DNA of 64,000 nt from Thermoplasmata archaeon (lineage in GTDB: Archaea; Thermoplasmatota; Thermoplasmata; Lutacidiplasmatales; UBA184): NCBI GenBank assembly GCA_021819135.1, contig JAKASE010000002.1, forward strand, positions 91,053 to 155,052, in the 5' to 3' direction. Positions 32,520-41,738 of this stretch are shown piece after piece (the stretch's first letter is position 1; each line of letters begins with the position of its first letter). Below the pieces are notes generated by a model. The model was not told the origin of the DNA. It ran no database searches and saw only the letters and a list, made by a program, of their open reading frames with translations. The position numbers and the translations under genes were made by a program.

Positions 32520-34970
32520 TTAAGCGGGAGGTGTCGACGGCGCCCCGCGGAGCGCCCGGGCCAGCGATTCGTGCCGCGCGGCAAGGTCCGGCCGGTGCGC
32601 GAGGAGGCCCTCCTTCTCCGCCTCGGCAAGGCGCGCCCGGGCCTCGTCGAGCTCGCCGCGGCGCGAGGAGAGGCCGGCGAGCCGGAACAGCATCTCGGGG
32701 ACCTCGGAGCCGAGCCGCAGCTCCCGGCCCCGGGCGAGCGCCTCCTGGTAGTGCCCCTCGGCCTCGTCGAGCGATCCCTCCGCCTCGGCGACCTGGCCGC
32801 GCGTCATCGCGATCTGCTGGTCCGCGAGGCGGTCCCCGATCGGACCGAGGGTGCGGACCGAGCGGTCGAGCGCGCGCCTCGCCTCCACAGGTCGGCCGAG
32901 CTCGCTCAGCCACTGGGCGAGATTGAGGTGGCAGTAGCCGATCCATATCGGGGAACGGGAGCGCTCGGCGGCCGACACCGCGACCTCCATGTCCCGCAGC
33001 GCCCCCTCGGTACGGCCGGCGCTGTACTCGAGCACGGCGCGGTTCATCAGGACCCGCGCCCGGGCGCCGTGGTCCTCCACCGTGGCGAACAGGTCGGCCG
33101 CCCGTCCGTAGAGCTCGAGCGCGGGACCGAAGCGGGTCTCCCCGAGCGGCACCATCGTGTTCGCGACATCGACCAGGGCATGGCCCCGCTCGAGCGGGGT
33201 CCCCTCCCGCTCCGCGATCTCGAGAGCGGCGCGTTGATGGGTCTCGGCCGCGACGAGGTCGCCCCGCCGCCAGAAGACGACGCCGAGCACCCGGTGGGCC
33301 GCCATGAGGTCGCGGGGCGTCCCGACCCGCTCCAGGATCCCCATCGCCTCCCGCGCCAGGGCCTCGGCCGAGGCGTACTCGCTCTTCTCGCTGCGGGTCT
33401 GCGCGAGCCCGAGCAGGGCGCGCCCGAGCTCGAGGGCGGCGCCGGGGTGCGCGCGCGCGAGCTCGACGGCCTCCGCGAGGGCGGCCTCCGCTCGGGGGAG
33501 GCTCCCGAGCTCGTCGAGCAGGCGCCCCTCCTCCGTCAGGAGGCGGATCTCCCGGCGGAGGTCCCGCGACGCGGAGCGCCGCTCGGACTCGAGCGCCCGG
33601 GCGATGTGCGCGACCGCGGCCTCGAACGCGAACGCCCGCGTCGCTCCCTCGGCGGCGCGGAGGTTGTACTCGATCGCTCGAGGGTCGTCCTGGCCGAGGT
33701 AGAACTGGCGGGCGAGCTCGGCGTCGCTCACCCCGCCGACCATGGCGAGCGCGCGCCCCGCCTTGCGATGGAGGATGCGGCGTCGGGTCTCGGTGAGCTC
33801 GGCGTAGACGCTGGCCCGGACCCCCTCGGTGACGAACTCGTAGACCTCGTCGCCCCGCTCCCGGAGCAGTCCCTGGTGGACGAGCCGGTCGAGGCTCTCG
33901 GTGACCCGCTCCTCGCCCATGCCGGCCACCGCGGCGAGGCACGGGAACTCGAACCGCTTCCCGAGGACCGCCGCGTACGTCAGGAGCCGCCGGTCCGAGA
34001 GGGCGAGGTTCCGGGTCCGTTCGAGCAGGATCGCCGAGAGGTCCCGTTCGACCGAGGGGGGCTCGGCCGAACGGCTGCTCGAGCCGGTCACGGTCCGTAC
34101 CAGCTGTTCGAAGAACAACGGATTCCCCTCGGTCTGGGCGTGCCACCGGGTCACGTCGCTCGGGTCCGGGGCGTGGCCGCCCAGGATCCACCGGGCGAAC
34201 TCGGTGACCTCGGGCATCGTGAGGGGACGGAGCACGACCGAGCGGACGGAGGGATGGCGGCGCAGCGCCGCGAGGGAGGTCGGGTCGGTCTCCGAGGGCT
34301 CTCCGACGGCGCCGAGCGTGGCGACGAGCGCGATCGGGCTCTGGTCGAACTCGTTCACGAGCCTCCGCAGGAACTCGATCGACGGAGGGTCGGCGAGCTC
34401 GAGGTCGTCGACCGCGAGGAGCAGGGGCTGCTCCCGCGCGAGCTCCCGGAACCCCTCGGAGAGGCGGCCGAGCATCTCCTCCCGGCCGGCCCCGAGACCC
34501 TCGATGTGGGTCGGACCGACCGGAGCGAGGAGCCGCTCGAGGTCGTCGCGCATCGGAGCCACCGACGCGGGCTCCGGACCCGGCTCCGGGGGGGCCGGCT
34601 CCGTCTCGAACGGTGCCACGAACATCGCGAGACCCGTCACCGGGCCGAGCGAGACCGTGCGGTGCCGGCTCGCCCCTCCCGACCCGCCCAGGAGCTCCCG
34701 GACGAGCGAGAACGGCACGGGGATCTCGGTGGGGGCGGCCCGTCCCGTGAGGACCCGGTATCCCTGGAGCTCGGCCCGGTCCGCCGCGGCCCGGAGGACG
34801 TGGCTCTTGCCGATGCCGCCGGGGCCGGTGACCAGGAGGACGGCGCCCTGCCCGTCGCGCGCCCGCCGGAGCGTCCGCTCGACCTCGTCGAGGACCTCCT
34901 CACGGCCGAAGACCGGGACCGACGGCTCCGACCGGGCGGTGCCTCCGCGGACCATGCCGGATGTATTCAC
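32520..34970 (-). CDS. AAA/STAND-type ATPase with TPR repeats
   Basis: An 816-residue protein. The ATPase module (residues ~20-300) has Walker A GPGGIGKS and Walker B LLLAVDDLELADP, with a winged-helix tail (RRLLTYAAVLGKRFEFPCLAAVAGM). Residues ~400-810 are helical TPR-like repeats rich in Ala, Arg, Glu and Leu. This is the architecture of signal-transducing MalT/adenylate-cyclase-associated ATPases, where ligand binding to the TPR part drives assembly. No DNA-binding or catalytic output domain is seen. The GTG start overlaps the stop of the upstream TPR gene (GTGA). Confidence 0.82.
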   Translation of the reverse strand: MNTSGMVRGGTARSEPSVPVFGREEVLDEVERTLRRARDGQGAVLLVTGPGGIGKSHVLRAAADRAELQGYRVLTGRAAPTEIPVPFSLVRELLGGSGGASRHRTVSLGPVTGLAMFVAPFETEPAPPEPGPEPASVAPMRDDLERLLAPVGPTHIEGLGAGREEMLGRLSEGFRELAREQPLLLAVDDLELADPPSIEFLRRLVNEFDQSPIALVATLGAVGEPSETDPTSLAALRRHPSVRSVVLRPLTMPEVTEFARWILGGHAPDPSDVTRWHAQTEGNPLFFEQLVRTVTGSSSRSAEPPSVERDLSAILLERTRNLALSDRRLLTYAAVLGKRFEFPCLAAVAGMGEERVTESLDRLVHQGLLRERGDEVYEFVTEGVRASVYAELTETRRRILHRKAGRALAMVGGVSDAELARQFYLGQDDPRAIEYNLRAAEGATRAFAFEAAVAHIARALESERRSASRDLRREIRLLTEEGRLLDELGSLPRAEAALAEAVELARAHPGAALELGRALLGLAQTRSEKSEYASAEALAREAMGILERVGTPRDLMAAHRVLGVVFWRRGDLVAAETHQRAALEIAEREGTPLERGHALVDVANTMVPLGETRFGPALELYGRAADLFATVEDHGARARVLMNRAVLEYSAGRTEGALRDMEVAVSAAERSRSPIWIGYCHLNLAQWLSELGRPVEARRALDRSVRTLGPIGDRLADQQIAMTRGQVAEAEGSLDEAEGHYQEALARGRELRLGSEVPEMLFRLAGLSSRRGELDEARARLAEAEKEGLLAHRPDLAARHESLARALRGAPSTPPA

Positions 34971-36577
34971 TTCGGTCCGGCCTTATAATCCTCGGTAGAC
35001 GCAGGGTCCGCCGGCCCCTCCGGCCGGTCGGGGCGCGGGCGAGCGGCGGCGCCCTCCCCCGAGTCGAGGTGTCGACCGAGCTCCTCGAACCCGGCGGCGA
35101 GGTGCGGTCGCGCGCGCGGGAGGCCGAGGTCGGCCGCGATGCGGTAGGCGGCGCGTGCGCCGTCCAGGTCCCGGGTCTTGTAGCGCAGTCGGGCCAGGTA
35201 GAACTCGACCTCCGCCTGGTCCGCCGGGAGCCGGAGCCGCTCGCACATCTCGACCGCGGCGTGGTAGGCGCGCTCCGCCTCCTCCCACTGGCCGCGCTTC
35301 TCGGCGATGAGCCCGCGGTTCTGGGCGACCTGCTCGGTGCCGAGGTCGTCGGAGAGGCGGTCGAGGAGCCGGCCGGCCTGCTCGTTGTCCCGCTCCGCCT
35401 CCTCGAGCTGGCCGAGGGAGAGGCGCATCTCGACCCCCGAGAGGAGGGCCCGGCCGGCCGATCGGCTGTCGTGCCCCCGCTCCGCGGCCTCCCGCGCCTT
35501 CTCGAGGTACTCGAGGCCGTCCTGCGGTTGCGTCTCGCCGACCGCGACGCCGAGGTTGTGGAAGGCGCGGGCCAGCTCCACCCAGTCGCCGACCTCCCGG
35601 AGGCGGTCGAGGGCCCGTTCGTACCACTCGATCGCGACCGAGCGGACATCGGGGCCTAAGAGGGCGAAGGAGTTGCCGATGTCGATCGACAGGCGGCCGA
35701 GGAACCGGGGGTCCCGAGTGTCGCCAAGCTCGTCGAGCGCCCGCATGCTCTCGTCGAGCGCCTCCCGGTACGCCCCCCGCTGGAACTCGAGGCGGCCGAG
35801 GAGCCGGTAGGTCTGGGCCACGCCGAGCCGGTCCCCCGTCTCCTCGAAGAGCTTCTGGGCCGCGAGGGTCCCCCGGACGGCGGATTCGACGTCGAGGTTC
35901 TCGCGGGCGACCTCCGCCCGGGCGAGCAGGAGACGCCCCCGGATATGGCGGTCCTCGCTGCCGACCTGCGCGATCGCCTCGCCGTACGCGCGGTCCGCCG
36001 CGGCGAAGTTCCCGACCGAGTAGTAGAGGTCCCCCAGGACCTCGGCGGTCTCCGCGCGCTCGCGACGCCGGTCCCCCCCGACCGCGGCGAGATCGAGGAG
36101 CATCCGCTGGAGGTGGTTCGCGGCGAGCTCGGGCTCGTCGCTCGCGCGGGCGGCCTCGGCGGCCCGCCGATTGTAGGAGTAGGACTTCGCCGGGACCTTG
36201 CCGAGGAAATAGTGCCGACCCAGCTCGGCGAGGATCTCCGGGGAGGGATCGGGGTTGAGGTGTTCCAGGACCTCCGCGATCTTCCGGTGCAGCACCCGCA
36301 GGCGGCTCTCCGTGAGCGAGCGGTAGATCCGCGCCCGGAACTCCTCCTCGACGAACCCGAAGCGGTCTCCCCCCGGTCGCTCGGACAGGACCCCGGCATG
36401 GACGAGCTCCTCGAGCTCCTCGGCCAGGATCTCCTCCTCGGCCCCCATCGCGGTGAGCAGTAGGCCGAAGTCGAACTCCGAGCCGATCGCGCTCGCGTAC
36501 GCCAGGATCCGGTGCTGTTCGGGGCCGAGCGCGTCGACCGGGAAGGGAGGGGACGCCGCGGCCGACCGTTCGGCCAT
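34967..36577 (-). CDS. TPR protein related to the ATPase but lacking the P-loop
   Basis: A 536-residue protein. Residues ~15-110 (QHRILAYASAIGSEFDFGLLLTAMG, then RIYRSLTESRLRVLHRKIAEVLEHL) match the winged-helix/post-ATPase segment of the downstream ATPase, but no Walker A or B motif precedes them. Residues ~120-510 are TPR repeats. It looks like a paralogue that has lost the ATPase domain. ATG 36577; a GCTTAACC element lies about 30 bp upstream. Overlaps the ATPase gene by 4 bp, so the two are likely produced in ratio and may form a complex. Confidence 0.78.
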   Translation of the reverse strand: MAERSAAASPPFPVDALGPEQHRILAYASAIGSEFDFGLLLTAMGAEEEILAEELEELVHAGVLSERPGGDRFGFVEEEFRARIYRSLTESRLRVLHRKIAEVLEHLNPDPSPEILAELGRHYFLGKVPAKSYSYNRRAAEAARASDEPELAANHLQRMLLDLAAVGGDRRRERAETAEVLGDLYYSVGNFAAADRAYGEAIAQVGSEDRHIRGRLLLARAEVARENLDVESAVRGTLAAQKLFEETGDRLGVAQTYRLLGRLEFQRGAYREALDESMRALDELGDTRDPRFLGRLSIDIGNSFALLGPDVRSVAIEWYERALDRLREVGDWVELARAFHNLGVAVGETQPQDGLEYLEKAREAAERGHDSRSAGRALLSGVEMRLSLGQLEEAERDNEQAGRLLDRLSDDLGTEQVAQNRGLIAEKRGQWEEAERAYHAAVEMCERLRLPADQAEVEFYLARLRYKTRDLDGARAAYRIAADLGLPRARPHLAAGFEELGRHLDSGEGAAARPRPDRPEGPADPASTEDYKAGPK

Positions 36578-36685
36578 CGGGTCCGGGGTACGCCCCGACA
36601 GGGGTTAAGCTACTATGCCAGGCCGCGGGCTTGGGACCCCGGCCGGACCGCCGGGCCCCCACCTCCCGGGCACCGCTCCGCAAGG

Positions 36686-36696
36686 GTTATCTAAAC
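36686..36696 (+). promoter_or_regulatory. TATA box of the small membrane protein
   Basis: GTTATCTAAAC about 25 bp upstream of the ATG at 36718, in otherwise GC-rich DNA. The spacing fits a leaderless archaeal mRNA and supports this start over longer upstream readings. Confidence 0.55.
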
Positions 36697-36717
36697 CGTC
36701 CCGGCTCGGCGGCGGTC

Positions 36718-36981
36718 ATGGCCGAACCCACGGGCGCCGGGCCGTCGACCGCACCGACGGCACGTCCCCCGCCGATGTCGACCGCCCGCAAGGCCTCGTT
36801 CTGGGGGTTCGCGGCGCTGGTCGTCCTCGCGGTCGCCTTCTACGTCTGGTGGGGGGTCTCCTTCGGGGTGTGGCTCGACAACGGCGTCTACGCCCTCGTG
36901 ATCACGCTGCTCCTGTTCGGCCTCGCCGGCATGTGGCTGGTCCTGCCGAACCCGCCGGCGCCGGCGCCCCCCACGCCGTAG
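36718..36981 (+). CDS. small membrane protein with two helices
   Basis: An 87-residue protein. A Pro/Thr/Ser-rich N-terminus is followed by two hydrophobic helices (residues ~22-46 and ~52-76) and a short Pro-rich tail. No family recognised. ATG 36718 has a TATA element at the right distance. It is convergent with proS, 7 bp apart. Confidence 0.6.
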   Translation: MAEPTGAGPSTAPTARPPPMSTARKASFWGFAALVVLAVAFYVWWGVSFGVWLDNGVYALVITLLLFGLAGMWLVLPNPPAPAPPTP

Positions 36982-36988
36982 CGCCGCG

Positions 36989-38416
36989 TTACAGCGGCTG
37001 GCCGGCGAACGCCCAGCGGCTTCCCTCGGTCGATCCGCAGGCGACGCAGGGCCCGGGTTCCCCCGTGAGGAAGGGTGGGATCTCCTCGGGGGTCCCGAGG
37101 AGAGCCCCGTCGATCGCGCTCTCCACTTCGTGGCCGCACGCCTCGCGACCGCACCAGGCGATCGTCCGCACCGAGGTCGACCCTCGCAGATCCGCGAGCG
37201 TCCGGGCGGGAGCGAACGCGTCCCGGAACGACGCGAGGGCCCGTTCGGCGAGCGTCCGGTCGAAGCGCGCGAGCCGCTCGGCGACCTCGGACTCGAGCGC
37301 GGCGAGCGACACCGGTCCCTTCTGGCCGAGACGGTCGACGGCCATCGCGGTCCGGCTCTCCGCTTCGCGCCGGCCGACCTCGAGCCGCAGCGGGGCCCCC
37401 TGGAGCTCCCAGCGGTAGTACTTCGCGCCGGGTCGCTCGTCCCCGTCGTCCAGGTGCGCCCGGCGTCCTGCCGCGCGCAACCGGGTGAGGATCTCGGCGG
37501 CGACCGAGCGGGGGGCTTCCCCGGTCCCGGTCCCGGGGATCGGGACGATGACGACCTCGTAGGGGGCGATCGCGGTCGGGAAGACGACCCCCTTCGCGTC
37601 CCCGTGCACGGCGACGATCGCGCCCAGGAGCCGCTCGGAGAGGCCGAACGTCGTCTGATGGACGAGCCGCGACGACCCGTCGGCCGTCTCGTAGCGGATG
37701 CCGTAGGGGCCCGAGAAGTTGTCCCGGTAGTGATGGACGCTCCCGAGCTGGAGGGTGTGCGCCCCGCCCACCGGGGTGTCGAGGGCGACCGTGTAATAGG
37801 CGCCCGGGAACTTGTCCCACTCCGGCCGCCGGAGCGCGAGGTACGGGAGGGCGAACGCCTCGGCCATCCGGCGGAACGCCTCGAGGTTCGACCGGACCCG
37901 GTCGGTCGCGGCGGCCTCGTCGGCCTGGCAGGTGTGCTCCTCGAAGAAGTGGATCTCCCGGACCCGAATGAACGGGCGGGTCGTCTTCGTCTCGTAGCGG
38001 AAGACGTTCACGATCTGGTAGACATTCAGCGGGAGGTCCCGGTGCGACCGGACCCAGGTCGCGAAGACCGGGTACATCGCGGTCTCGCTCGTGGGCCGGA
38101 GGACGAGGGGGATGTCGAGGTCGGTAAGCCCCCCCTTGGTGACCCAGAAGACCTGGGCGTCGAAGCCCTTGATGTGTTCCTTCTCCTTCGCGAACTCGTT
38201 CGCGGGGATCAGCAGGGGGAACTCGACGGCCCGGGAGCCGGTCGCCTCGATCTCGCGGACCATGATCCGGTCCAGGTTCCGGCGCGCGGCGAACCCGTAG
38301 GGGGTCCAGATGTTCATCCCCTTGATCCCGTAGCGCTTGTCGGTGAGGTTCGCCGCCTCGACGACCGCGAGGTACCACTCGATCAGGTCGGCGGACTTCT
38401 GGGGGAGGTCGACCAT
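36989..38416 (-). CDS. proS: prolyl-tRNA synthetase, archaeal type
   Basis: A 475-residue class IIa synthetase. Motif 2 VLRPTSETAMYPVFATWV, the VREIHFFEEHTCQ region and the LVHQTTFGLSERLLGAIV motif 3 are clear. The archaeal/eukaryotic-type C-terminal zinc domain is present (GREACGHEVE and CVACGSTEG), and there is no bacterial editing insert. It charges tRNA-Pro. A TTTATAGA box (38442-38449, minus) lies about 28 bp upstream of ATG 38416, so it is probably leaderless. Confidence 0.95.
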   Translation of the reverse strand: MVDLPQKSADLIEWYLAVVEAANLTDKRYGIKGMNIWTPYGFAARRNLDRIMVREIEATGSRAVEFPLLIPANEFAKEKEHIKGFDAQVFWVTKGGLTDLDIPLVLRPTSETAMYPVFATWVRSHRDLPLNVYQIVNVFRYETKTTRPFIRVREIHFFEEHTCQADEAAATDRVRSNLEAFRRMAEAFALPYLALRRPEWDKFPGAYYTVALDTPVGGAHTLQLGSVHHYRDNFSGPYGIRYETADGSSRLVHQTTFGLSERLLGAIVAVHGDAKGVVFPTAIAPYEVVIVPIPGTGTGEAPRSVAAEILTRLRAAGRRAHLDDGDERPGAKYYRWELQGAPLRLEVGRREAESRTAMAVDRLGQKGPVSLAALESEVAERLARFDRTLAERALASFRDAFAPARTLADLRGSTSVRTIAWCGREACGHEVESAIDGALLGTPEEIPPFLTGEPGPCVACGSTEGSRWAFAGQPL

Positions 38417-38572
38417 GCGGGCCTCCGAAGGGCCGGCGACCGTCTATAAACGTGCGGGTCGGCCGCCCGACCCGGTCCCCCCGGTCGGACGGGCCCCCTC
38501 CCCCCAGGCGGTCCGGGATGGAACGGGTCCATCCAATTCGTTAAGCCAACCGGGGACCATAGGAAGAAGGCC

Positions 38573-39661
38573 ATGCGCCTCGTCGTCTGCGTGGACCGCG
38601 ACGACGACCTCGGACGCAAGGCCGGGGTCGCCGGGCCGATCGTCGGCCGGGGCTCGGTCCTGGACGCGGCGGTCCGCCTCGGTACGGTCGACCCCGAGGA
38701 CTCCGACACGAACGCGCTGTTCGCCGCGGTGAACCTGCTCGACGAGCTCCGCGGGGCGGGCGAGGAGTGCGAGGTCTGCGTGCTGACCGGTTCCCCGAAG
38801 GTGGGGGTCCTCTCCGACCGAAGGGTCGCCGATCAGTTCGACGCCGTCCTCGACCAGGTCCACGCGACCTCCTCCTACCTCGTCAGCGATGGGGCCGAGG
38901 ACGAGTATCTCTTCCCGATCCTCGCCTCGCGGGTCAAGGTCGACGGCGTCCGGCGGGTCTACGTCCGGCAGAGCGCGAGCATCGAGTCGACGTACTACAC
39001 GCTCGTGCGCGCCCTCAAGGACCCGAAGCTCCGGGCGAAGACGGTCCTTCCGTTCGCCCTCGTGATCCTGATCCTCGGGATCGCCGCCGCGGAGAACCTG
39101 GTCGTCTGGGGCGTGATCGTCCTCGCGATCCTCCTCGGGATCTACCTCATCTTCTGGACGTTCGACATCGACGAGGCGATCATCGACGCGATCCGTTCCG
39201 CCTCGACCGACCTCCGCCAGGGATCGGTCGCCTTCGGGTTCGGTCTCTTCTCGGTCGGCCTGGTCGGGGTCGGGTTCCTCCAGGGGTACAACGCCTACTT
39301 CGGGGAGACGGGCAAGCCCCTCGACCAGGTGGTCCTGTTCCTCGAGACCGGGCTCCTCTGGTGGATCTTCGCCGCGTTCGCCTGGGAGACCGGGCGGGCG
39401 ATCCGGCGGATGATCTCCCGGGGCCGGTTCCCGCGCTCGTTCGCCGTCGTGACCCCGTCGATCGTCGGGATCGGCCTCATGAGCTACGGGATCCTCTACC
39501 TGGTCCGGTATCTCGAGAAGTACCTCCCGTCGACCCAGCTCCCGCTCCTCGCGGGACTGATCGTCGCGGGGTTCGGTCTGATCATCGGGGCGGGCGTGCT
39601 GCAGCAGCACTTCAAGGCGGTCGCCCGCCGGTCCGTGCCGGACTCGCCGACCTCGACCTAG
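38573..39661 (+). CDS. DUF373 family membrane protein
   Basis: A 362-residue protein of the archaeal DUF373 family. The N-terminal ~150 residues are a soluble domain with CVDRDDDLG, DPEDSDTNALFAAV, SDRRVADQFDAVL and the YLVSDGAEDE motif; about seven membrane helices follow. The conserved acidic clusters suggest a metal- or nucleotide-binding role, unproven. It starts at ATG 38573, divergent from proS, and ends 9 bp before the convergent phosphoribosyltransferase gene. Confidence 0.88.
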   Translation: MRLVVCVDRDDDLGRKAGVAGPIVGRGSVLDAAVRLGTVDPEDSDTNALFAAVNLLDELRGAGEECEVCVLTGSPKVGVLSDRRVADQFDAVLDQVHATSSYLVSDGAEDEYLFPILASRVKVDGVRRVYVRQSASIESTYYTLVRALKDPKLRAKTVLPFALVILILGIAAAENLVVWGVIVLAILLGIYLIFWTFDIDEAIIDAIRSASTDLRQGSVAFGFGLFSVGLVGVGFLQGYNAYFGETGKPLDQVVLFLETGLLWWIFAAFAWETGRAIRRMISRGRFPRSFAVVTPSIVGIGLMSYGILYLVRYLEKYLPSTQLPLLAGLIVAGFGLIIGAGVLQQHFKAVARRSVPDSPTST

Positions 39662-39670
39662 GGCGGAGCG

Positions 39671-40312
39671 TCAGCGCTCCCGGCGTCGGGGCTCGGCCCC
39701 GTCGAGCGGGGTGTACGCCGCGATCCGCAGGAGGTCCTCCGCGGGGACGTCGAGGCCCGACCGGTCCTTCAGGGTCTGCCGCACGGAGTCGACCCCGGGG
39801 GTCAGCTCCGCCGCCCGGGCCGCGAGGGTCACGAGGTCCTCCCAGTAGTTCCAGGGAAAGACGATCCACACCCATTCGGAGCGGTCGATCTCCTCGGCGA
39901 AGTAGGTCGGGGTGTACTTCGAGTGGTTGATGTGCAGGAGCGACGCGCTCTCGAGCCGGCTCGGCCGGCCCGCCCGCAGGTGGTCGACCGAGAGGGAGAG
40001 GCTCTCGCCGGTGTCGGTGATGTCGTCGACGACCAGCACCTTCTCTCCCGCGATGCTCCCGCTCGGACCGTCGGAGAGCTCGGCCTTGCCGCTCGGCGTC
40101 GCGGTGACCCCCCAGTGCTGGGCCCGCAGCGAGAGGAGGCGATGGACCCCGAGCCGATCGCACAGGAGGCGGCCGGGCACCCAGCCTCCGCGGCTCAGCC
40201 CGACGATCGTCTCGGGAACGGCGCCGGCCGACCGGACCTTCTCGGCGATCCGGTCGGCCCAGGTTTCGACCGCCTCCCACGTCGCCTTGCGGCAGCGTGG
40301 GAGGTCGGTCAT
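39671..40312 (-). CDS. purine-type phosphoribosyltransferase
   Basis: A 213-residue type I phosphoribosyltransferase. The PRPP motif reads VLVVDDITDTGESL; the flexible loop and GLSRGGWVPGRLLCDRLG stretch are as in xanthine/hypoxanthine phosphoribosyltransferases. It salvages a base to its nucleotide; xanthine, guanine or hypoxanthine cannot be told apart. ATG 40312 chosen; it follows gdhA by 26 bp, likely in one transcript. Confidence 0.85.
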   Translation of the reverse strand: MTDLPRCRKATWEAVETWADRIAEKVRSAGAVPETIVGLSRGGWVPGRLLCDRLGVHRLLSLRAQHWGVTATPSGKAELSDGPSGSIAGEKVLVVDDITDTGESLSLSVDHLRAGRPSRLESASLLHINHSKYTPTYFAEEIDRSEWVWIVFPWNYWEDLVTLAARAAELTPGVDSVRQTLKDRSGLDVPAEDLLRIAAYTPLDGAEPRRRER

Positions 40313-40338
40313 CGGGTTCGGTATCGACCCCGGAAGGG

Positions 40339-41610
40339 TTACGGGTACATCCCGCGGAGGCGCATCGCGTCGGCCACGCGCTGGATCGCCACGACGTAGG
40401 CGGCCGTCCGGTGGTGGACCTTGCGCTCCTGCGCGACCTTGTGGACGTCGTTGTAGGACTGCACCATGACCCGCTCGAGCCGCGAGTTGACCTCGTTGAG
40501 CGGCCAGTAGTAGCCCTGGATGTCCTGCGCCCACTCGAAGTAGCTCACCGTGACGCCGCCCGCGTTCGCGAGGATGTCGGGCAGCACGATGATCTTCTTC
40601 TGGTGGAGGACCGAGTCCGCCGCGGGGACGGTCGGGCCGTTCGCCGCCTCGGAGACGATCTTCGCCTGGATCTTGTCGGCGTTCTTCGCCGTGATCACGT
40701 TCTCGAGCGCCGCCGGGATGAGGACGTCCGCCTTCATCTCGAGGACCTCCTCGTTCGAGACCGCCTTCGCGCCGGGGAATCCGACCACGGAGCCGGTCTT
40801 GATCTTGTGCTCCTCGACCGAGTGCGGGTTGAGCCCATCGGCCTTGTAGATCCCGCCCCTCGAGTCGGAGGCGGCGATGATCTTCGCGCCCTGCTCATCG
40901 TACAGGATCTTCGCGGCGATGCTGCCCGCGTTCCCGAACCCCTGGACCGCGACCGTTCCGCCCTTGATGCGGACGCCCGCGTCCTTGGCGGCCTCGCGGG
41001 TCACGTAGGCGCATCCACGGCCCGTCGCCTCGTTGCGGCCCTCGCTGCCCCCGAGGCTGAGCGGCTTACCGGTCACCACGCCGGGGACGGAGTAGCCCTT
41101 CTGCATCGAGTACGTGTCCATGATCCACGCCATCGTCTGGCTGTCGGTGTAGACGTCGGGCGCGGGAATGTCGATCTCGGGCCCGATGATGCCGGCGATC
41201 TCGCTCGCGTACCGGCGGGTCAGGTGCTCGAGCTCGGTCTTCGACATGTGCTTCGGGTCGCAGACGACGCCACCCTTCGCACCGCCGTACGGGATGTTGA
41301 CGACCGCGCACTTCCAGGTCATCCACGCCGCGAGCGCCCGGACCTCGTCCAGGGTCACGCCCGGGTGGTAGCGGATACCGCCCTTGGTCGGCCCGCGCGC
41401 CATGTTGTACTGCACGCGGTGGCCGGTGAAGACCTTCACGCTCCCGTCGTCCATCTTGACCGGGAAGTTGACCGTCAGCTCGCGCTTCGGGTGCTTCAGG
41501 ATCTCACGGACCCCCCCATCGATACCGATGAGGTCGGCCACGATGTCCACCTGCTGCTTCGCCGTCTCGAACGGGTTGATCGAAGACTCGGTATTCGGCA
41601 TACGATCCAT
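40339..41610 (-). CDS. gdhA: glutamate dehydrogenase
   Basis: A 423-residue hexameric-type glutamate dehydrogenase. The catalytic lysine region is GGAKGGVVCDPKHMS, with RGPTKGGIRYHP before it and the dinucleotide fold VAVQGFGNAGSIAA after. It interconverts glutamate with 2-oxoglutarate and ammonia. Start ATG 41610 or, nine bases on, ATG 41601: a strong AGGAGGG site lies 2-3 nt before the first and about 10 nt before the second. The upstream region has a palindrome over the ribosome-binding site and two direct repeats, suggesting tight regulation. A phosphoribosyltransferase gene follows. Confidence 0.95.
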   Translation of the reverse strand: MDRMPNTESSINPFETAKQQVDIVADLIGIDGGVREILKHPKRELTVNFPVKMDDGSVKVFTGHRVQYNMARGPTKGGIRYHPGVTLDEVRALAAWMTWKCAVVNIPYGGAKGGVVCDPKHMSKTELEHLTRRYASEIAGIIGPEIDIPAPDVYTDSQTMAWIMDTYSMQKGYSVPGVVTGKPLSLGGSEGRNEATGRGCAYVTREAAKDAGVRIKGGTVAVQGFGNAGSIAAKILYDEQGAKIIAASDSRGGIYKADGLNPHSVEEHKIKTGSVVGFPGAKAVSNEEVLEMKADVLIPAALENVITAKNADKIQAKIVSEAANGPTVPAADSVLHQKKIIVLPDILANAGGVTVSYFEWAQDIQGYYWPLNEVNSRLERVMVQSYNDVHKVAQERKVHHRTAAYVVAIQRVADAMRLRGMYP

Positions 41611-41626
41611 GCCCTCCTGAGGGCAT
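41609..41626 (-). promoter_or_regulatory. palindrome over the gdhA ribosome-binding site
   Basis: On the minus strand the 18 bases ATGCCCTCAGGAGGGCAT form a perfect inverted repeat (8-bp arms, 2-bp centre) that covers the AGGAGGG Shine-Dalgarno and the first bases of the gdhA start codon. It could be an operator for a dimeric regulator or an RNA hairpin hiding the ribosome site. Confidence 0.6.
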
Positions 41627-41663
41627 CTTTCGCAACCCGGGCACGTCTACTTGAGCGTAACGT

Positions 41664-41696
41664 GAAGTCTGCGAGGATGACTCACGAAGTCTGCGA
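41664..41696 (-). promoter_or_regulatory. two direct repeats upstream of gdhA, 22 bp apart
   Basis: TCGCAGACTTC (minus-strand reading) occurs exactly at 41664-41674 and 41686-41696, 54 and 76 bp upstream of gdhA. The 22-bp period places both copies on the same face of the helix, as for cooperative binding of a regulator such as an Lrp-type protein. Confidence 0.5.
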
Positions 41697-41738
41697 CGCC
41701 GGCGCACGGCCCTCGCCGGAACGCCCGGCGCCCGCCGA

